DNA of 64,000 nucleotides from Mycolicibacterium tusciae JS617 (lineage in GTDB: Bacteria; Actinomycetota; Actinomycetes; Mycobacteriales; Mycobacteriaceae). A program made the translations under genes and the position numbers. This document shows, piece after piece, positions 1-9,400 of this stretch. The notes under the pieces were generated by a model that was not told the origin of the DNA, ran no database searches, and saw only the letters and a list, made by a program, of their open reading frames with translations. The first letter of the stretch is position 1, and each line of letters begins with the position of its first letter. The stretch lies in assembly GCF_000243415.2 (NCBI RefSeq), contig NZ_KI912270.1, positions 6,777,837-6,841,836 of the forward strand, written 5' to 3'.

Positions 1-482
1 TGGCCAGCGCGGGCGTCATCGACGCGGATAGCCCGGAGACGCCGTTCATCGACGCTGAGGCCGAACGTGATCCGACTGCCGCGGGCGGGCGGCACGCCGC
101 GCAGGCCGCGGCGGCGCGCCCCCAGTTGGCGGTCAAGCAGGCGGACTGGGAGGAGGTCATCGAGAACGACACCCTGGCCAACGTCACCGCACGGTCGATC
201 ATCGTCGGCTTCGTCCGTCCAGGCCAGGATGAACTGTTGAAACCGTTCCGGGACAAGTACTTCGGCGCCATTTCCGGTGTCTGGAAACGACGGTCCAGTG
301 AGGTGGCCCAGACCGTCGTCGTCGGGCTGTATCCGTCCTGGGACATCAGCCAGGCGGGGCTGGACGCGGCCGATGCTTTCCTCGCCGACCCGGAGGTGCC
401 CCCGTCGCTGCGCCGGCTGGTGCTCGAAGGCCGCGCCGGGGTGGAGCGGGCCCTGCGTGCACGGGAATTCGACGTCTCGTAG
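1..482 (+). CDS. pepN: Aminopeptidase N, C-terminal fragment
   Basis: The reading frame is open from the first bases of the window to a TAG at 480-482, so this is the last ~160 residues of a larger protein. It reads as the helical ERAP1-like C-terminal domain of an M1 zinc aminopeptidase; the end resembles mycobacterial PepN (VVGLYPSWDIS followed by an arginine-rich helix). The HExxH zinc site lies outside the window. PepN removes N-terminal residues from peptides in the cytosol. The assignment rests on the tail sequence and on the order pepN, HNH, DUF5130, HNH, glbO, which is that of M. tuberculosis Rv2467-Rv2470. An internal methionine-like start at 126 is not the real start, because the frame stays open upstream. 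Confidence 0.8.
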   Translation, partial: ASAGVIDADSPETPFIDAEAERDPTAAGGRHAAQAAAARPQLAVKQADWEEVIENDTLANVTARSIIVGFVRPGQDELLKPFRDKYFGAISGVWKRRSSEVAQTVVVGLYPSWDISQAGLDAADAFLADPEVPPSLRRLVLEGRAGVERALRAREFDVS

Positions 483-548
483 GTACGAGCAGGCGACACG
501 CCGTAGTCGTGCCGCAGTTTGCGCACGTTCGGGCGGCATCCTTCAACG

Positions 549-908
549 GTGGCGGTCAATCGCAGTCGACGAGCACGCGCTGCGCGCAAGCGGAAACGGC
601 GGATGGACGCCGTCGACCACGACCTGACTGCCCAGCAGTGGGCGGCGCTCAAGGACGCCTGGGACGGTTGCGCCTATTGCGGCGCGACCGACGGTGCACT
701 GCAGCGCGACTGTGTCATGGCGATCTCGCGGGGCGGACGCTACACGGTGGACAACGTCGTGCCCGCATGCGCGAGGTGCAACACGAGCAAGTGCAATGAC
801 GAGGTCACCGGTTGGATGCGGCGTAAGCGCCTCGACGAACGCAGGTTCCTACAGCGCTACGTCGAGATCCGTGCGACGCTGCTGCAGCTGGAAGCCTCAG
901 CGGGGTGA
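549..908 (+). CDS. HNH-type nuclease-like protein with altered first His
   Basis: A 119-residue basic protein starting at GTG 549 (an upstream in-frame ATG at 519 would add ten residues). The N-terminus is arginine/lysine rich (residues 5-18). The zinc-knuckle cysteines of an HNH fold are present (CAYC at 41-44, CARC at 74-77) together with the NVVPAC segment. The position that is normally Asp-His in HNH nucleases reads Asp-Cys ([11 protein letters not shown], residues 53-63), so the usual general base is absent. It may be a DNA-binding or inactive relative. It lies just after pepN in the same direction, and its last 12 bases overlap the convergent DUF5130 gene. The substrate is unknown. Confidence 0.7.
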   Translation: MAVNRSRRARAARKRKRRMDAVDHDLTAQQWAALKDAWDGCAYCGATDGALQRDCVMAISRGGRYTVDNVVPACARCNTSKCNDEVTGWMRRKRLDERRFLQRYVEIRATLLQLEASAG

Positions 909-1373
909 GACGCCCGCGCTCATCACCTGTATCGCCTTGATGAGGCCTGGAATGAGCTTGCCGTCCTTGAGCAACTCGGCGGCGGCCGCCACGCCCTTGG
1001 GTGCGGACTCTTCGATGCCGCGGCCACTGACGCCGCTGCCGTAGACCACCTCGATCGCACGCTGGTTCGGCGAAACCGCCAGCAGCACCGCGTTGTCGGG
1101 GGTCGGTACCTTCGCCAGGATCTGGCGGGCCGTCGCGGCGGTGTCGGCACCGAGGTCGCCGAGGAACACCGCGAAGCGTGCCTTGGCTGCGCGCGAGCCG
1201 AACTTCAGCGCGTCGTCGAGCTGCACGAGCTCCGTCACCGGGAACGGATAACTCAGCGACAGCTCACCGGGCTCGGTGACCCCGGAGATCCGGCCGCTGT
1301 TGGTTACGACGTAGCCGCGCGGCAGTTCGGCGAGTTCGGAAGAACCCACGGTCGCGACTTCACCACTTGCCAC
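897..1373 (-). CDS. DUF5130 family protein (Rv2468c-like), probable respiratory supercomplex partner
   Basis: A 158-residue protein without an obvious signal peptide or membrane span. The core (residues ~40-140) has the alternating pattern of a TPM/DUF5130 fold, with AVFLGDLG and [19 protein letters not shown]. The GTG start at 1373 lies inside the end of the upstream small membrane gene, so the two are translationally coupled. From memory, proteins encoded at this locus in M. smegmatis were found bound to the cytochrome bcc-aa3 supercomplex (PRSAF1 and CtaI/CtaJ-type subunits); which name belongs to which gene is not certain. The family assignment is firm and the supercomplex role is inferred from that locus. 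Confidence 0.75.
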   Translation of the reverse strand: MASGEVATVGSSELAELPRGYVVTNSGRISGVTEPGELSLSYPFPVTELVQLDDALKFGSRAAKARFAVFLGDLGADTAATARQILAKVPTPDNAVLLAVSPNQRAIEVVYGSGVSGRGIEESAPKGVAAAAELLKDGKLIPGLIKAIQVMSAGVSPR

Positions 1374-1599
1374 TTGCGCCGCCTCCTACCGTGACGGGGT
1401 GATGGCCGCCATGACCGTGATCGGCGGGTTCGTCGGCCGCCCACAGGATCGGTTCGTGCGTCCACTGGTCAGACATCTTGTACGTCTCCGGATGCGGGTC
1501 CTTGCGCTTGGGGCCGACGACGTAGATCAAGACCACCAACACCAGCAGCACGGCCAGCGGGACCCCACCGAGGAGCGAATGTGTAAGTGCTGTGCTCAC
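1360..1599 (-). CDS. ctaJ: Small membrane protein, probable aa3 oxidase-associated subunit CtaJ
   Basis: A 79-residue protein with one transmembrane helix (roughly residues 9-30, [20 protein letters not shown]), followed by a lysine/proline stretch and a histidine-rich tail (DHGHGGHH). The GTG at 1599 is preferred over TTG 1605 because a TACGGT -10 hexamer lies exactly six bases upstream, typical of a leaderless transcript. It overlaps the DUF5130 gene by 14 bases. A protein of this size at this locus was seen as an extra subunit of the mycobacterial cytochrome aa3 oxidase; the symbol is given from memory of that work and could belong to a sister subunit (CtaI). Confidence 0.6.
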   Translation of the reverse strand: MSTALTHSLLGGVPLAVLLVLVVLIYVVGPKRKDPHPETYKMSDQWTHEPILWAADEPADHGHGGHHPVTVGGGASGKW

Positions 1600-1605
1600 G
1601 CGCAA

Positions 1606-1611
1606 ACCGTA
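1606..1611 (-). promoter_or_regulatory. Candidate -10 element for the ctaJ-DUF5130 pair
   Basis: On the minus strand the hexamer TACGGT ends six bases before the GTG start codon, so transcription would begin at or next to the start codon (leaderless). Confidence 0.45.
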
Positions 1612-1622
1612 TCAGTCACGCG

Positions 1623-2291
1623 TCAGGCCGCGCCCTCACCCAGATAACGCACCCACGCCGGGTCTAGTTCTTTCACACTCGACAGCAGCCGCCAATGCTG
1701 ACCCTTCGGCGGGACAGGCACCGAACGCAACGCCCAGCCCAGTTCGGCGAGCAGACGGTCGGCTTTGCGGTGATTGCAGGTCGAGCACGCCGCCACACAG
1801 TTCTCCCAGGAATGATCGCCGCCCCGGCTGCGTGGCACCACGTGGTCGACGGTGTCGGCCTTGCCTCCGCAGTACGCGCAGCGAAACCGGTCGCGGTGCA
1901 TGAGTGCGGCCCTGGTCATCGGGATACGCGCGCGGTAAGGCACCCGCACGAACGACCGCAGCCGGATCACCGACGGCACCACGATCGCGCGGGTCGCGGA
2001 GTGGATGACCGGACCGCCAGGGTCGTCGTGGACCACGTCAGCTTTTCCACACATCAGCATGATGACCGCCCGCCGCATGGGCAGAGCGGTCAACGGTTCG
2101 TACGTGGAGTTCAGCAGAAGCACCCGCCGCCGGCCCCACAGCGACCGTTCGTTCGTACTGGGCGGATGGGTTTCGACGCTGTGCAGGGCGCGCGACTGCG
2201 CATGCGGTACCGCGGGCCCGGACAAGCCCGCCGCGGCATCATGAAGCCGCTGGCCAGCCTTTCTGGACGGGCCTTTCTTGCGATGCGCCAT
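1623..2291 (-). CDS. HNH endonuclease family protein (Rv2469c-like)
   Basis: A 222-residue protein with a canonical HNH module in its second half: CAYCGG, then [12 protein letters not shown] with the Asp-His pair, then the asparagine in WENC and a [11 protein letters not shown] closing knuckle. The N-terminal half ([25 protein letters not shown]) matches the common bacterial arrangement in which a short beta-rich domain precedes the HNH. The ATG at 2291 (MAHRKKG) is chosen over the farther ATG at 2336 because a GGAGG lies just upstream. The role is unknown; the family is conserved across actinobacteria as a chromosomal stand-alone protein, not part of a restriction system here. It is divergent from glbO. 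Confidence 0.85.
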   Translation of the reverse strand: MAHRKKGPSRKAGQRLHDAAAGLSGPAVPHAQSRALHSVETHPPSTNERSLWGRRRVLLLNSTYEPLTALPMRRAVIMLMCGKADVVHDDPGGPVIHSATRAIVVPSVIRLRSFVRVPYRARIPMTRAALMHRDRFRCAYCGGKADTVDHVVPRSRGGDHSWENCVAACSTCNHRKADRLLAELGWALRSVPVPPKGQHWRLLSSVKELDPAWVRYLGEGAA

Positions 2292-2430
2292 ACGTCCTCC
2301 GAACGACAGTCCACCACGGATTCCTGTCAAACGCACGACAATTCTGACCGTGTTCGCTGGTCAGTCCCGTGAACATCGGGTGACGCGACCGGCCGGGCGG
2401 CCCGCGGCGGCGACAGGACACAATGGTGAA

Positions 2431-2826
2431 GTGACACAGCCCCAGCGGTCGTTCTACGACGAAGTCGGTGGCCATGACACGTTCCACGCCATCGTGTCGC
2501 GGTTCTATCAATTGGTGCGCGAGGACGAGATCCTGCGTCCGCTCTATCCCGAGGACGACCTCGACGGCGCCGAGGTGCGACTGAGGATGTTCCTCGAGCA
2601 GTACTGGGGCGGGCCGAGGACCTACTCCGAGCAGCGCGGTCATCCGCGGTTGCGCATGCGGCACGCACCGTTTGTGATCGGCTACATCGAGCGCGACGCG
2701 TGGCTGCGCTGTATGCACACTGCAGTCGCGGAAATCGACTCACAGACGCTGGACGACGAGCACCGCGCCGAGCTGTTGGCCTACCTCGAGATGGCCGCGC
2801 AATCGATGGTGAACTCACCCTTCTGA
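2431..2826 (+). CDS. glbO: Truncated haemoglobin, group II (GlbO)
   Basis: A 131-residue protein of the usual size for trHbO. It has the expected haem-pocket residues: Tyr B10 in RFYQLV, Tyr CD1 in PLYPED, the proximal His F8 in RMRHAPF and the group-II Trp G8 in DAWLRCM. The GTG at 2431 starts [10 protein letters not shown] and gives the right length. GlbO binds oxygen and nitric oxide; in mycobacteria it associates with membranes and is thought to support respiration and nitrosative-stress defence. Its 3' end overlaps the convergent hydrolase gene by 12 bases. Confidence 0.95.
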   Translation: MTQPQRSFYDEVGGHDTFHAIVSRFYQLVREDEILRPLYPEDDLDGAEVRLRMFLEQYWGGPRTYSEQRGHPRLRMRHAPFVIGYIERDAWLRCMHTAVAEIDSQTLDDEHRAELLAYLEMAAQSMVNSPF

Positions 2827-3675
2827 TCGCTCGATGAACTCGGCCATCAGCGCCGCGGCAACCGCGGCGTGGGTCTCCAGCAGGAAATGTCCACCGTCGA
2901 GGATGTGAGCCTCCATCCGCGGCAGAGCCCGCATCCACGACAGCGTCTCTGCGATGTCGAAGAAGGCATCGTGGCGGCCCCAGATCATCAACGCCTCCGG
3001 TTGCCAGACCGACAGGTAGTTCGCGATCTCATCGAACCGCGCCGCATGATTCGCGTAGTCGGCGACGAGGGCGCGCTGGGTGTCCATTCGCCCCGGCAGG
3101 CACATGACGTCCCAGTCTTGCCGCCACACATCAGGCGAAATCCTGGCAGCAACCTCGGGAGGAACTTCCGCGATGTATTGGTCGCGGACCCCGTCGGCCG
3201 TCAGATGCGCGGTCGCCTCGGCTTCGTTGACGGCGTCGGGCTGTGACCAGTAGGCCAACGTGCCCTCCCACGCGGGTCCGAAACCCGTCCGGTGCGCGTT
3301 GGCGTTCTGGATGATGAGGCCGGACACCTGTTCTGGTGCATTCATGGCGATCTGGAGACCGACCGGCGCTCCGTAATCGTGCAGGTAGACGTACCGCCGC
3401 CCGATCGAGTAGCGCTCGAGCAGTTCGGAGATCGCATCGCTGAGCGCCGAGAACGACGGGCAGGGAACGACATCGGATTGGCCGTAGCCGGGCAGGTCGG
3501 GTGCGATCACATAGACCTTGTCCGCCAAGGCGGGGATGACGTCGCGAAAGGTTCGAGCTGAACTCGGGAATCCGTGCAGGAGCAGAAGTGCCGGATTCGA
3601 GGGATCACCGGCCGTGGCCACGGCAAGCTCGTTGCCGCCCGACAGGCGTAACCGCTCCTGATTCGCTGAGAGCAT
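2815..3675 (-). CDS. Alpha/beta hydrolase, epoxide hydrolase / haloalkane dehalogenase-like
   Basis: A 286-residue alpha/beta hydrolase with the oxyanion [10 protein letters not shown], the nucleophile elbow HDYGAPVG, where an aspartate sits at the nucleophile position as in epoxide hydrolases and haloalkane dehalogenases, and the C-terminal catalytic histidine in DGGHFLLE. The cap region (residues ~130-205) is rich in aromatic residues (TLAYWSQ). The ATG at 3675 ([14 protein letters not shown]) gives a normal N-terminus; a longer reading frame to 3822 encodes an unlikely basic extension. It is inserted between glbO and aglA, which are adjacent in M. tuberculosis, so it is a lineage-specific gene. 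The substrate cannot be read from the sequence. Confidence 0.8.
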   Translation of the reverse strand: MLSANQERLRLSGGNELAVATAGDPSNPALLLLHGFPSSARTFRDVIPALADKVYVIAPDLPGYGQSDVVPCPSFSALSDAISELLERYSIGRRYVYLHDYGAPVGLQIAMNAPEQVSGLIIQNANAHRTGFGPAWEGTLAYWSQPDAVNEAEATAHLTADGVRDQYIAEVPPEVAARISPDVWRQDWDVMCLPGRMDTQRALVADYANHAARFDEIANYLSVWQPEALMIWGRHDAFFDIAETLSWMRALPRMEAHILDGGHFLLETHAAVAAALMAEFIERSEG

Positions 3676-3773
3676 CGACGTCAGGGTGCCCGGAATGCGC
3701 TCGGCGGAATCATCGGCAACGGTGTAGGTTTCGGGCCTGTGGCCGCACTTTCGAAGCTGAAAGCACCCATCCG

Positions 3774-5339
3774 ATGAGGGCACCCTGGTGGTCGCACGCG
3801 CTCTTCTATCAGGTCTATCCACGGTCGTTTTACGACAGCAATGGCGACGGTCTCGGTGACCTGGACGGCGTGACCGCCAAGCTGGACTATCTCAGGGCGC
3901 TCGGCGTCGACGCGATCTGGCTCAACCCGGTCATGGTGTCACCGATGGCCGACAACGGCTACGACGTTGCGGATCCCCGCGATGTCGATCCGCTGTTCGG
4001 TGGCATCGACGCGCTGGACCGGCTGACGGAGGCCGCCCACGCCGCAGGCATCAAGGTGACGATGGATCTGGTGCCCAACCACACCAGTTCGGCGCATCCG
4101 TGGTTTCAGGCCGCGTTGGCCGCCAGCCCCGGCAGTGATCAGCGCGAGCGCTACATCTTCCGTGACGGCACCGGTCCCGGCGGTGTGCATCCGCCGAACA
4201 ACTGGGTGTCGATCTTCGGCGGGCCCGCGTGGACGCGCGTCGTCGAGGCCGACGGCAATCCCGGGCAGTGGTATCTGCATATCTTCGATGCCGAACAGCC
4301 GGACCTGAACTGGGACAACCCTGAGGTCTTCGAGGATCTTGAGAAGACGCTGCGGTTCTGGCTGGAACGTGGCATCGACGGGTTCCGCATCGACGTCGCC
4401 CACGGCATGGCGAAGCCGCCGGGACTGCCCGACATGGAGATCGTCGAGGCAGAGGTGCTGCTGGCCGACGTGGACGACGACCCGCGCTTCAACAACGACG
4501 GCGTGCACGACATCCATCGCCAGATTCGCACGGTGTTCAACGACTACGTGGACGCCGTCGCGATCGGCGAGGTGTGGGTGTACGACAACGAACAGTTCGC
4601 CGCGTACGTGCGGCCCGACGAGTTGCACCTCGCCTTCAACTTCCGGCTGTTGCGTGCCGATTTCGATGCTGCCGACATCCGCGGCGCGATCGAGAATTCC
4701 ATGACCGCAGCGCACATCGCGGATGCGACACCGAGCTGGACGCTGGCCAATCACGACGTCGACCGCGAGCCGACTCGCTATGGCGGTGGGGCCGTCGGCC
4801 TGGAGCGCGCCAAGGCGATGACGTTGGCGATGCTCGCGCTGCCCGGCGCGGTCTTCATCTACAACGGTGAAGAGCTGGGCCTGCCGAACGTCGATCTGCC
4901 GGACGAAGCGCTGCGCGATCCGGTGTGGGAGCGCTCGGGGCACACACGGCGCGGGCGTGACGCCAGCCGGGTGCCCGTGCCGTGGGAGGGCGAGGCGCCG
5001 CCGTTCGGCTTCTCGGACAATCCCGACACTTGGTTACCGCTACCTGCGGACTGGGCGGCGTTGACGGTGGAGAGGCAGATCGGCGATCCGGCGTCCACCC
5101 TCGAGTTCTATCGACGGGCGATCGAATTGCGGCGTGACCGAGGCGAATTCGACGGCGCGACCATCGAATGGCTCGACTCCCCCGCCGACACGTTGGCGTT
5201 CCGGCGCAGCGGCGGGCTGGTGTGCGTGCTGAACGCGGGTGTTCGGCCGATACCGCTGCCCGACGACGAGGTACTGCTGGCCAGCGCCGAACTCGTCGAA
5301 GGCATGCTGGCGCCCGACGCCTCCGCCTGGCTGGTGTAG
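3774..5339 (+). CDS. aglA: Alpha-glucosidase, glycoside hydrolase family 13
   Basis: A 521-residue GH13 enzyme. The (beta/alpha)8 barrel motifs are all present: DLVPNHTS (region I), GFRIDVAHG with the catalytic nucleophile Asp (II), AIGEVW with the acid/base Glu (III) and LANHDVDR (IV). The opening WWSHALFYQVYPRSFYDSNGDGLGDL is typical of oligo-1,6-glucosidases and alpha-glucosidases. The ATG at 3774 is chosen because the conserved barrel starts six residues later; the frame is open 186 bases further upstream but that part is not conserved in character. It hydrolyses terminal alpha-glucosidic bonds of maltose- or isomaltose-type sugars in the cytosol (no signal peptide). It corresponds to Rv2471. 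Confidence 0.92.
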   Translation: MRAPWWSHALFYQVYPRSFYDSNGDGLGDLDGVTAKLDYLRALGVDAIWLNPVMVSPMADNGYDVADPRDVDPLFGGIDALDRLTEAAHAAGIKVTMDLVPNHTSSAHPWFQAALAASPGSDQRERYIFRDGTGPGGVHPPNNWVSIFGGPAWTRVVEADGNPGQWYLHIFDAEQPDLNWDNPEVFEDLEKTLRFWLERGIDGFRIDVAHGMAKPPGLPDMEIVEAEVLLADVDDDPRFNNDGVHDIHRQIRTVFNDYVDAVAIGEVWVYDNEQFAAYVRPDELHLAFNFRLLRADFDAADIRGAIENSMTAAHIADATPSWTLANHDVDREPTRYGGGAVGLERAKAMTLAMLALPGAVFIYNGEELGLPNVDLPDEALRDPVWERSGHTRRGRDASRVPVPWEGEAPPFGFSDNPDTWLPLPADWAALTVERQIGDPASTLEFYRRAIELRRDRGEFDGATIEWLDSPADTLAFRRSGGLVCVLNAGVRPIPLPDDEVLLASAELVEGMLAPDASAWLV

Positions 5340-5354
5340 TTGCGCCGCGACCAG

Positions 5355-6014
5355 TTACCGCAACACCAGGGCGGGGTCGCCACGGCGCCGGTATACCGAG
5401 CCGAAGCGAGCGTCGATACGCAGCCATGCCGGAAGAGCACGCACGCGCACGATCTCCTCGGCAGCGACGGCATCACCGGACTGCGGTAGGAAACCCATTG
5501 CGGTCAAGGCGAACACACATCGCATGGGTATCCCGACACTGGCATCACCCGCGCTGACCGCCACCACCTCCTGGTCCAGCAGCGACGCGGGCGGACCGTG
5601 CGAGCTCGAATGTTCCTTGGCGAGCGCGATGCCGCGCTGAGCCAGATCGAGCATGACGCCGGCAGGCACATCATCGAGGTGCTCGAATCCCGACTCGGGC
5701 GGCAGGACACCTCGCCACGCCGAGTCCATCGCGAAGCCGGTCTCCACGTATCCGCTGGGATCCATCGCCGTCAGCCCGGCGGCCAGCGAGTCGGCGCCCG
5801 CTGACAGGTCGGCGGGCTTGACCCGCCCGGCCACCACACGGCTGGCCAACACGTCGAACCCGGTGGCCACCCATGCCGTGAGCTGGCCATCCCCGCGCTC
5901 GCGCAACCGGATCACCGCGGCGTCATCCAACCGCAATGCTCGCTCGACGAACGTCGCGAGATCTTCTCGATTTGTGGAGTCCTTCAGCCAGATACCGCGT
6001 TCGGGCTCGATCAT
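5355..6014 (-). CDS. Conserved hypothetical protein (Rv2474c-like)
   Basis: A 219-residue soluble protein of unknown function, with no recognised motif. It is mostly helical with alternating charged segments (DLATFVERALRLDDAAVIRLRERGDGQ), then a proline/glycine-rich middle and a C-terminal basic strand. The position behind a thioesterase and gdh is that of Rv2474c in M. tuberculosis. ATG 6014 gives a length close to that homologue. An ATG at 6059 would overlap the thioesterase stop and would include a translated dispersed repeat (GGQERSDRG, see 6016-6037), so it is less likely but possible. It is probably co-transcribed with the thioesterase. Confidence 0.7.
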   Translation of the reverse strand: MIEPERGIWLKDSTNREDLATFVERALRLDDAAVIRLRERGDGQLTAWVATGFDVLASRVVAGRVKPADLSAGADSLAAGLTAMDPSGYVETGFAMDSAWRGVLPPESGFEHLDDVPAGVMLDLAQRGIALAKEHSSSHGPPASLLDQEVVAVSAGDASVGIPMRCVFALTAMGFLPQSGDAVAAEEIVRVRALPAWLRIDARFGSVYRRRGDPALVLR

Positions 6015-6015
6015 T

Positions 6016-6037
6016 CCCCGGTCGCTCCGCTCCTGCC
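6016..6037 (-). repeat. Dispersed short repeat, copy 1
   Basis: Minus-strand sequence CAGGAGCGGAGCGACCGGGG. It is one of four near-identical copies in the window (others at 29430-29450, 32800-32821 and 44811-44828). Here it sits between the thioesterase stop and the ATG at 6014 and would read in frame as QERSDRG. Confidence 0.6.
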
Positions 6038-6046
6038 CGCCGGATC

Positions 6047-6466
6047 TCATCTCATCCACTGCTGCAAGTACGCACGTTGGTTCTCCGAAAGCCGTTGCAG
6101 TCGTTGCTCCTTGATGTGCACCGCGGCCAGTTGCGAGTCAGCGATCACGGCCGGCTTCGACCCGGGTGGCGCGCCAACCGGCCGGACTTCGTATCCGATG
6201 GTGAAATCGACGGCCCGCACCCGCTTCGACCACATCGTCACCTGCAACGGCGAATCGATGAGCCGCAACTGCGCTTTGTAGGAGATGTTCACGTCCGCGA
6301 TGAGCAACCCGATCGTTTCGATCTCGGGGCCGAATGGCTCACGCAGAAAAGGGATCCGGGCTTCTTCGAGGAGGGTGACCATCGTGGCGTGGTTGATGTG
6401 CTGATACATGTCGATGTCAGACCAGCGCACGTGCACCGGCGCCACGAAACCTGCGCTGTCGCTCAT
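6047..6466 (-). CDS. Acyl-CoA thioesterase, 4HBT hotdog fold (Rv2475c-like)
   Basis: A 139-residue single hotdog-fold protein. It has the 4-hydroxybenzoyl-CoA thioesterase signature [17 protein letters not shown], whose aspartate (DIDMYQHxNH) is the catalytic residue of the family. The ATG at 6466 overlaps the gdh stop codon as ATGA, so it is translationally coupled to gdh; longer upstream reading on this strand is within gdh. It would hydrolyse an acyl-CoA thioester in the cytosol. The chain length or aryl preference cannot be read from the sequence. Confidence 0.88.
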   Translation of the reverse strand: MSDSAGFVAPVHVRWSDIDMYQHINHATMVTLLEEARIPFLREPFGPEIETIGLLIADVNISYKAQLRLIDSPLQVTMWSKRVRAVDFTIGYEVRPVGAPPGSKPAVIADSQLAAVHIKEQRLQRLSENQRAYLQQWMR

Positions 6467-9400
6467 CCCGAGGTTCCCGTTCCGCTGGTTCGTGTCATGC
6501 TGCGGATCTGGCGGGCCGCCACCGACAGAGTGGCCAGATCGAGCTCGCCGCCCTCGTAGATCTCGGCGAGCGTCCGTCGCGCACGGGAGACGCGGGAGCT
6601 GTTCGTCAGCTCCCATTCGGCGATCTTCTCGACGCCGTTCTCGTCGGGCTCCCCGACCGCGAGGACATCGAAGCACAGCGCCCGCAACGATCCATAGATG
6701 TCGTCGCGGATCGCCAGGCGCGCCAACGAATGCCAGCGGTCCTCGCGCTCCAGCCGCGACACCGCAGTGAGCAGGCTGTCGGTGTTGAAGTGATCCATCA
6801 GCGCGAAGTAGGTGTCGGCGACCTCGGCCGGTTCGCGGTCCACGATGTCGGCGATGTCGATGACGTCCAGCAGGCTGTACTGGTATAGCCCGGTCGCGAC
6901 CATGTACGCCAGGTCTTTCGAAACGCCGTGGCTAGCGAACTCGCGGGCCTCTTTGTCGACGATCGCCTGGTCATCGCCACGCAGCCACTCCGACATCCGC
7001 GGCGTCAGCGCAGCGACCTTGGCTGCGAACCGGTTGATCTCCGCGCCGACCGCAAGCGGTTGAGGCCGGTAGTTGAGCAGCCAGCGCCCTGCACGATCGA
7101 TGAGCCGACGCAGATCCAGCGTCATCCGATCGGATACCGCTACCGACACGCCATTGTCGCTAGCCGCACGGATCTGGCGCAGCACCTCGCCGATCCGGAA
7201 GATGGCATTGGTCGCCGCATAGCTGCGGACCGCGTCCACCGGCCCCACACCGACATCTTCCATAACTCGGTAGGCGTAGCTGATGCCACTGGTGTCGACG
7301 AGGTCGTTGACCAGCATCGTGGTGACGATCTCCCGGCGCAGTTGATGCGACCGGATGTCGGCGCTGAACTCGTCGCGGAGCCTGACCGGGAAGTACACCG
7401 GCAGCCGCGACGCGAACGCCTCCTGGTCGGGCAGGTCGCTGGCCAGCACGTCGTCCTTCAGGGCCAGCTTGACGTGAGCCATCAACGTCGCGAGTTCCGG
7501 TGAGGTCAAACCGATTCCGATCTCGGCGCGGCGCCCGATCTCCTTCTCGGACGGCAGCGCCTCGAGCCCCCGGTTCAGCCCGCGATCCTGGACGAAATCC
7601 TTGATCATCCGCGCATGCACGGGCAGCAGGCTTGCCGAGTTCGCGCGACTGGTGCCCAGCAGGTCGTTCTGGTCGACGTTGTCCTTGAGCACCAGGTGGC
7701 CGACCTCGTCGGTCATCGACAACAGCAATTCGGTGCGGTCCTCGGGCCTGACCTTGCCCGCGGTGACGAGCGAATCAATCAGGATCTTGATGTTGACCTC
7801 GTGGTCGGAGCAGTCGACGCCCGCCGAGTTGTCCAGTGCGTCGGTGTTGATCCGGCCACCGGCAAGATCGAATTCGATGCGCCCCAGCGAGGTCACGCCG
7901 AGGTTCCCGCCTTCGCCGATCACCTTGGCGCGCACCTGATTACCGTTGACGCGCACCGGATCGTTGGCGCGATCACCGACATCGGCGTCGGACTGACTCT
8001 CCGCCTTGATGTAGGTGCCGATGCCGCCGTTGAACAGCAGATCCGCGGGCGCTCTCAGGATTGCCTTCATCAGGGCCGGTGGTGTGAGTTCGTCGACGCC
8101 ATCCTCGATGCCCAGCGCGGTGCGCGCCTGCTCGCTGATTCCGATCGCCTTCTGCTCCCTGCTGTAGACACCACCTCCCTCGCTGATCAACGACGCGTTG
8201 TAGTCCTCCCAGCTGGACCGCGGCAGTTCGAAGAGTCGCTTGCGCTCGTCCCACGACGTCGCCGCGTCGGGATCGGGATCGATGAAGATGTGGCGGTGGT
8301 CGAACGCGGCGAGCAGCCGAATGTGGTTGGACAGCAACATCCCGTTGCCGAACACGTCGCCGCTCATATCCCCGACACCGACGACGGTGAAGTCCTCGGA
8401 CTGGGTGTCGACGCCCATCTCCCTGAAGTGACGTTTGACCGATTCCCACGCACCTTTGGCGGTGATGCCCATGGCCTTGTGGTCGTAGCCCACCGATCCA
8501 CCCGAAGCAAAGGCGTCGCCGAGCCAGAAACCGTAGGACTGTGCCACCTCGTTGGCGATGTCGGAGAACGTCGCGGTTCCCTTGTCCGCCGCGACCACCA
8601 GATATGCGTCGTCGCCGTCGCGCCGGACCACGTCGGTCGGAGTCACCACATTTCCGGTGGCCTTGTCGACGTTGTCGGTGACATCGAGCAGGCCCGAGAT
8701 GAAGAGCCGGTAGCAGGCCACGCCCTCGGCGCGCTGTGCGTCGCGGTCGGTTGCGGCGTCGCCGGTCGGCGATGGCGGGTCCTTGACCACGAACCCGCCC
8801 TTCGCGCCGACTGGCACGATGACGGCGTTCTTCACCGCCTGCGCCTTGACGAGCCCCAGGACCTCAGTGCGGAAATCCTCCTTGCGGTCCGACCAGCGCA
8901 GTCCGCCGCGGGCGACATGCCCGAACCGCAGGTGCACACCCTCGACCCTCGGCGAGTACACGAAGATCTCGAATCGGGGTCGCGGCAGCGGAAGTTCGTC
9001 GATCAGACCGGGATTGAGCTTGAAGGACAGGACATTCTGCGCGCGTGCGGACTCCTGCCCGGAGACGAAGTAGTTGGTGCGCAGCGTTGCCTGGATCATC
9101 GACGCGAATGCGCGCAGCACGCGGTCGGTGTCCAAGCTGACCAGCGCGTCGATGTCGGCGGCGACGGCCGCGGCGGCAGCTTGAGCGTCGCGTCGTCTCG
9201 GCTCGTCGTCAGTGGGAGACGTCGGACAGAACAGTGCCTCGAACAGTTCGACCAGTGACCGTGCCGTTGCGGCGTTGTCGTTGATCACGGTCTCGATATG
9301 TGACTGGCTGTACGGGAACCCCGCCTGCCTCAAATATTTCGCGTAACTGCGCAGAATCGCGACCTGTTGCCAGGTGAGGCCGGCGCGCAGGACGAGTTCG

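Noticed and set aside
3939..4943. 334-codon minus-strand frame
   Set aside because: Shadow of aglA, which has all four GH13 motifs.
7615..9258. 547-codon open frame on the plus strand
   Set aside because: Exactly antisense to gdh; composition is that of a GC-rich shadow frame and no domain is recognisable.
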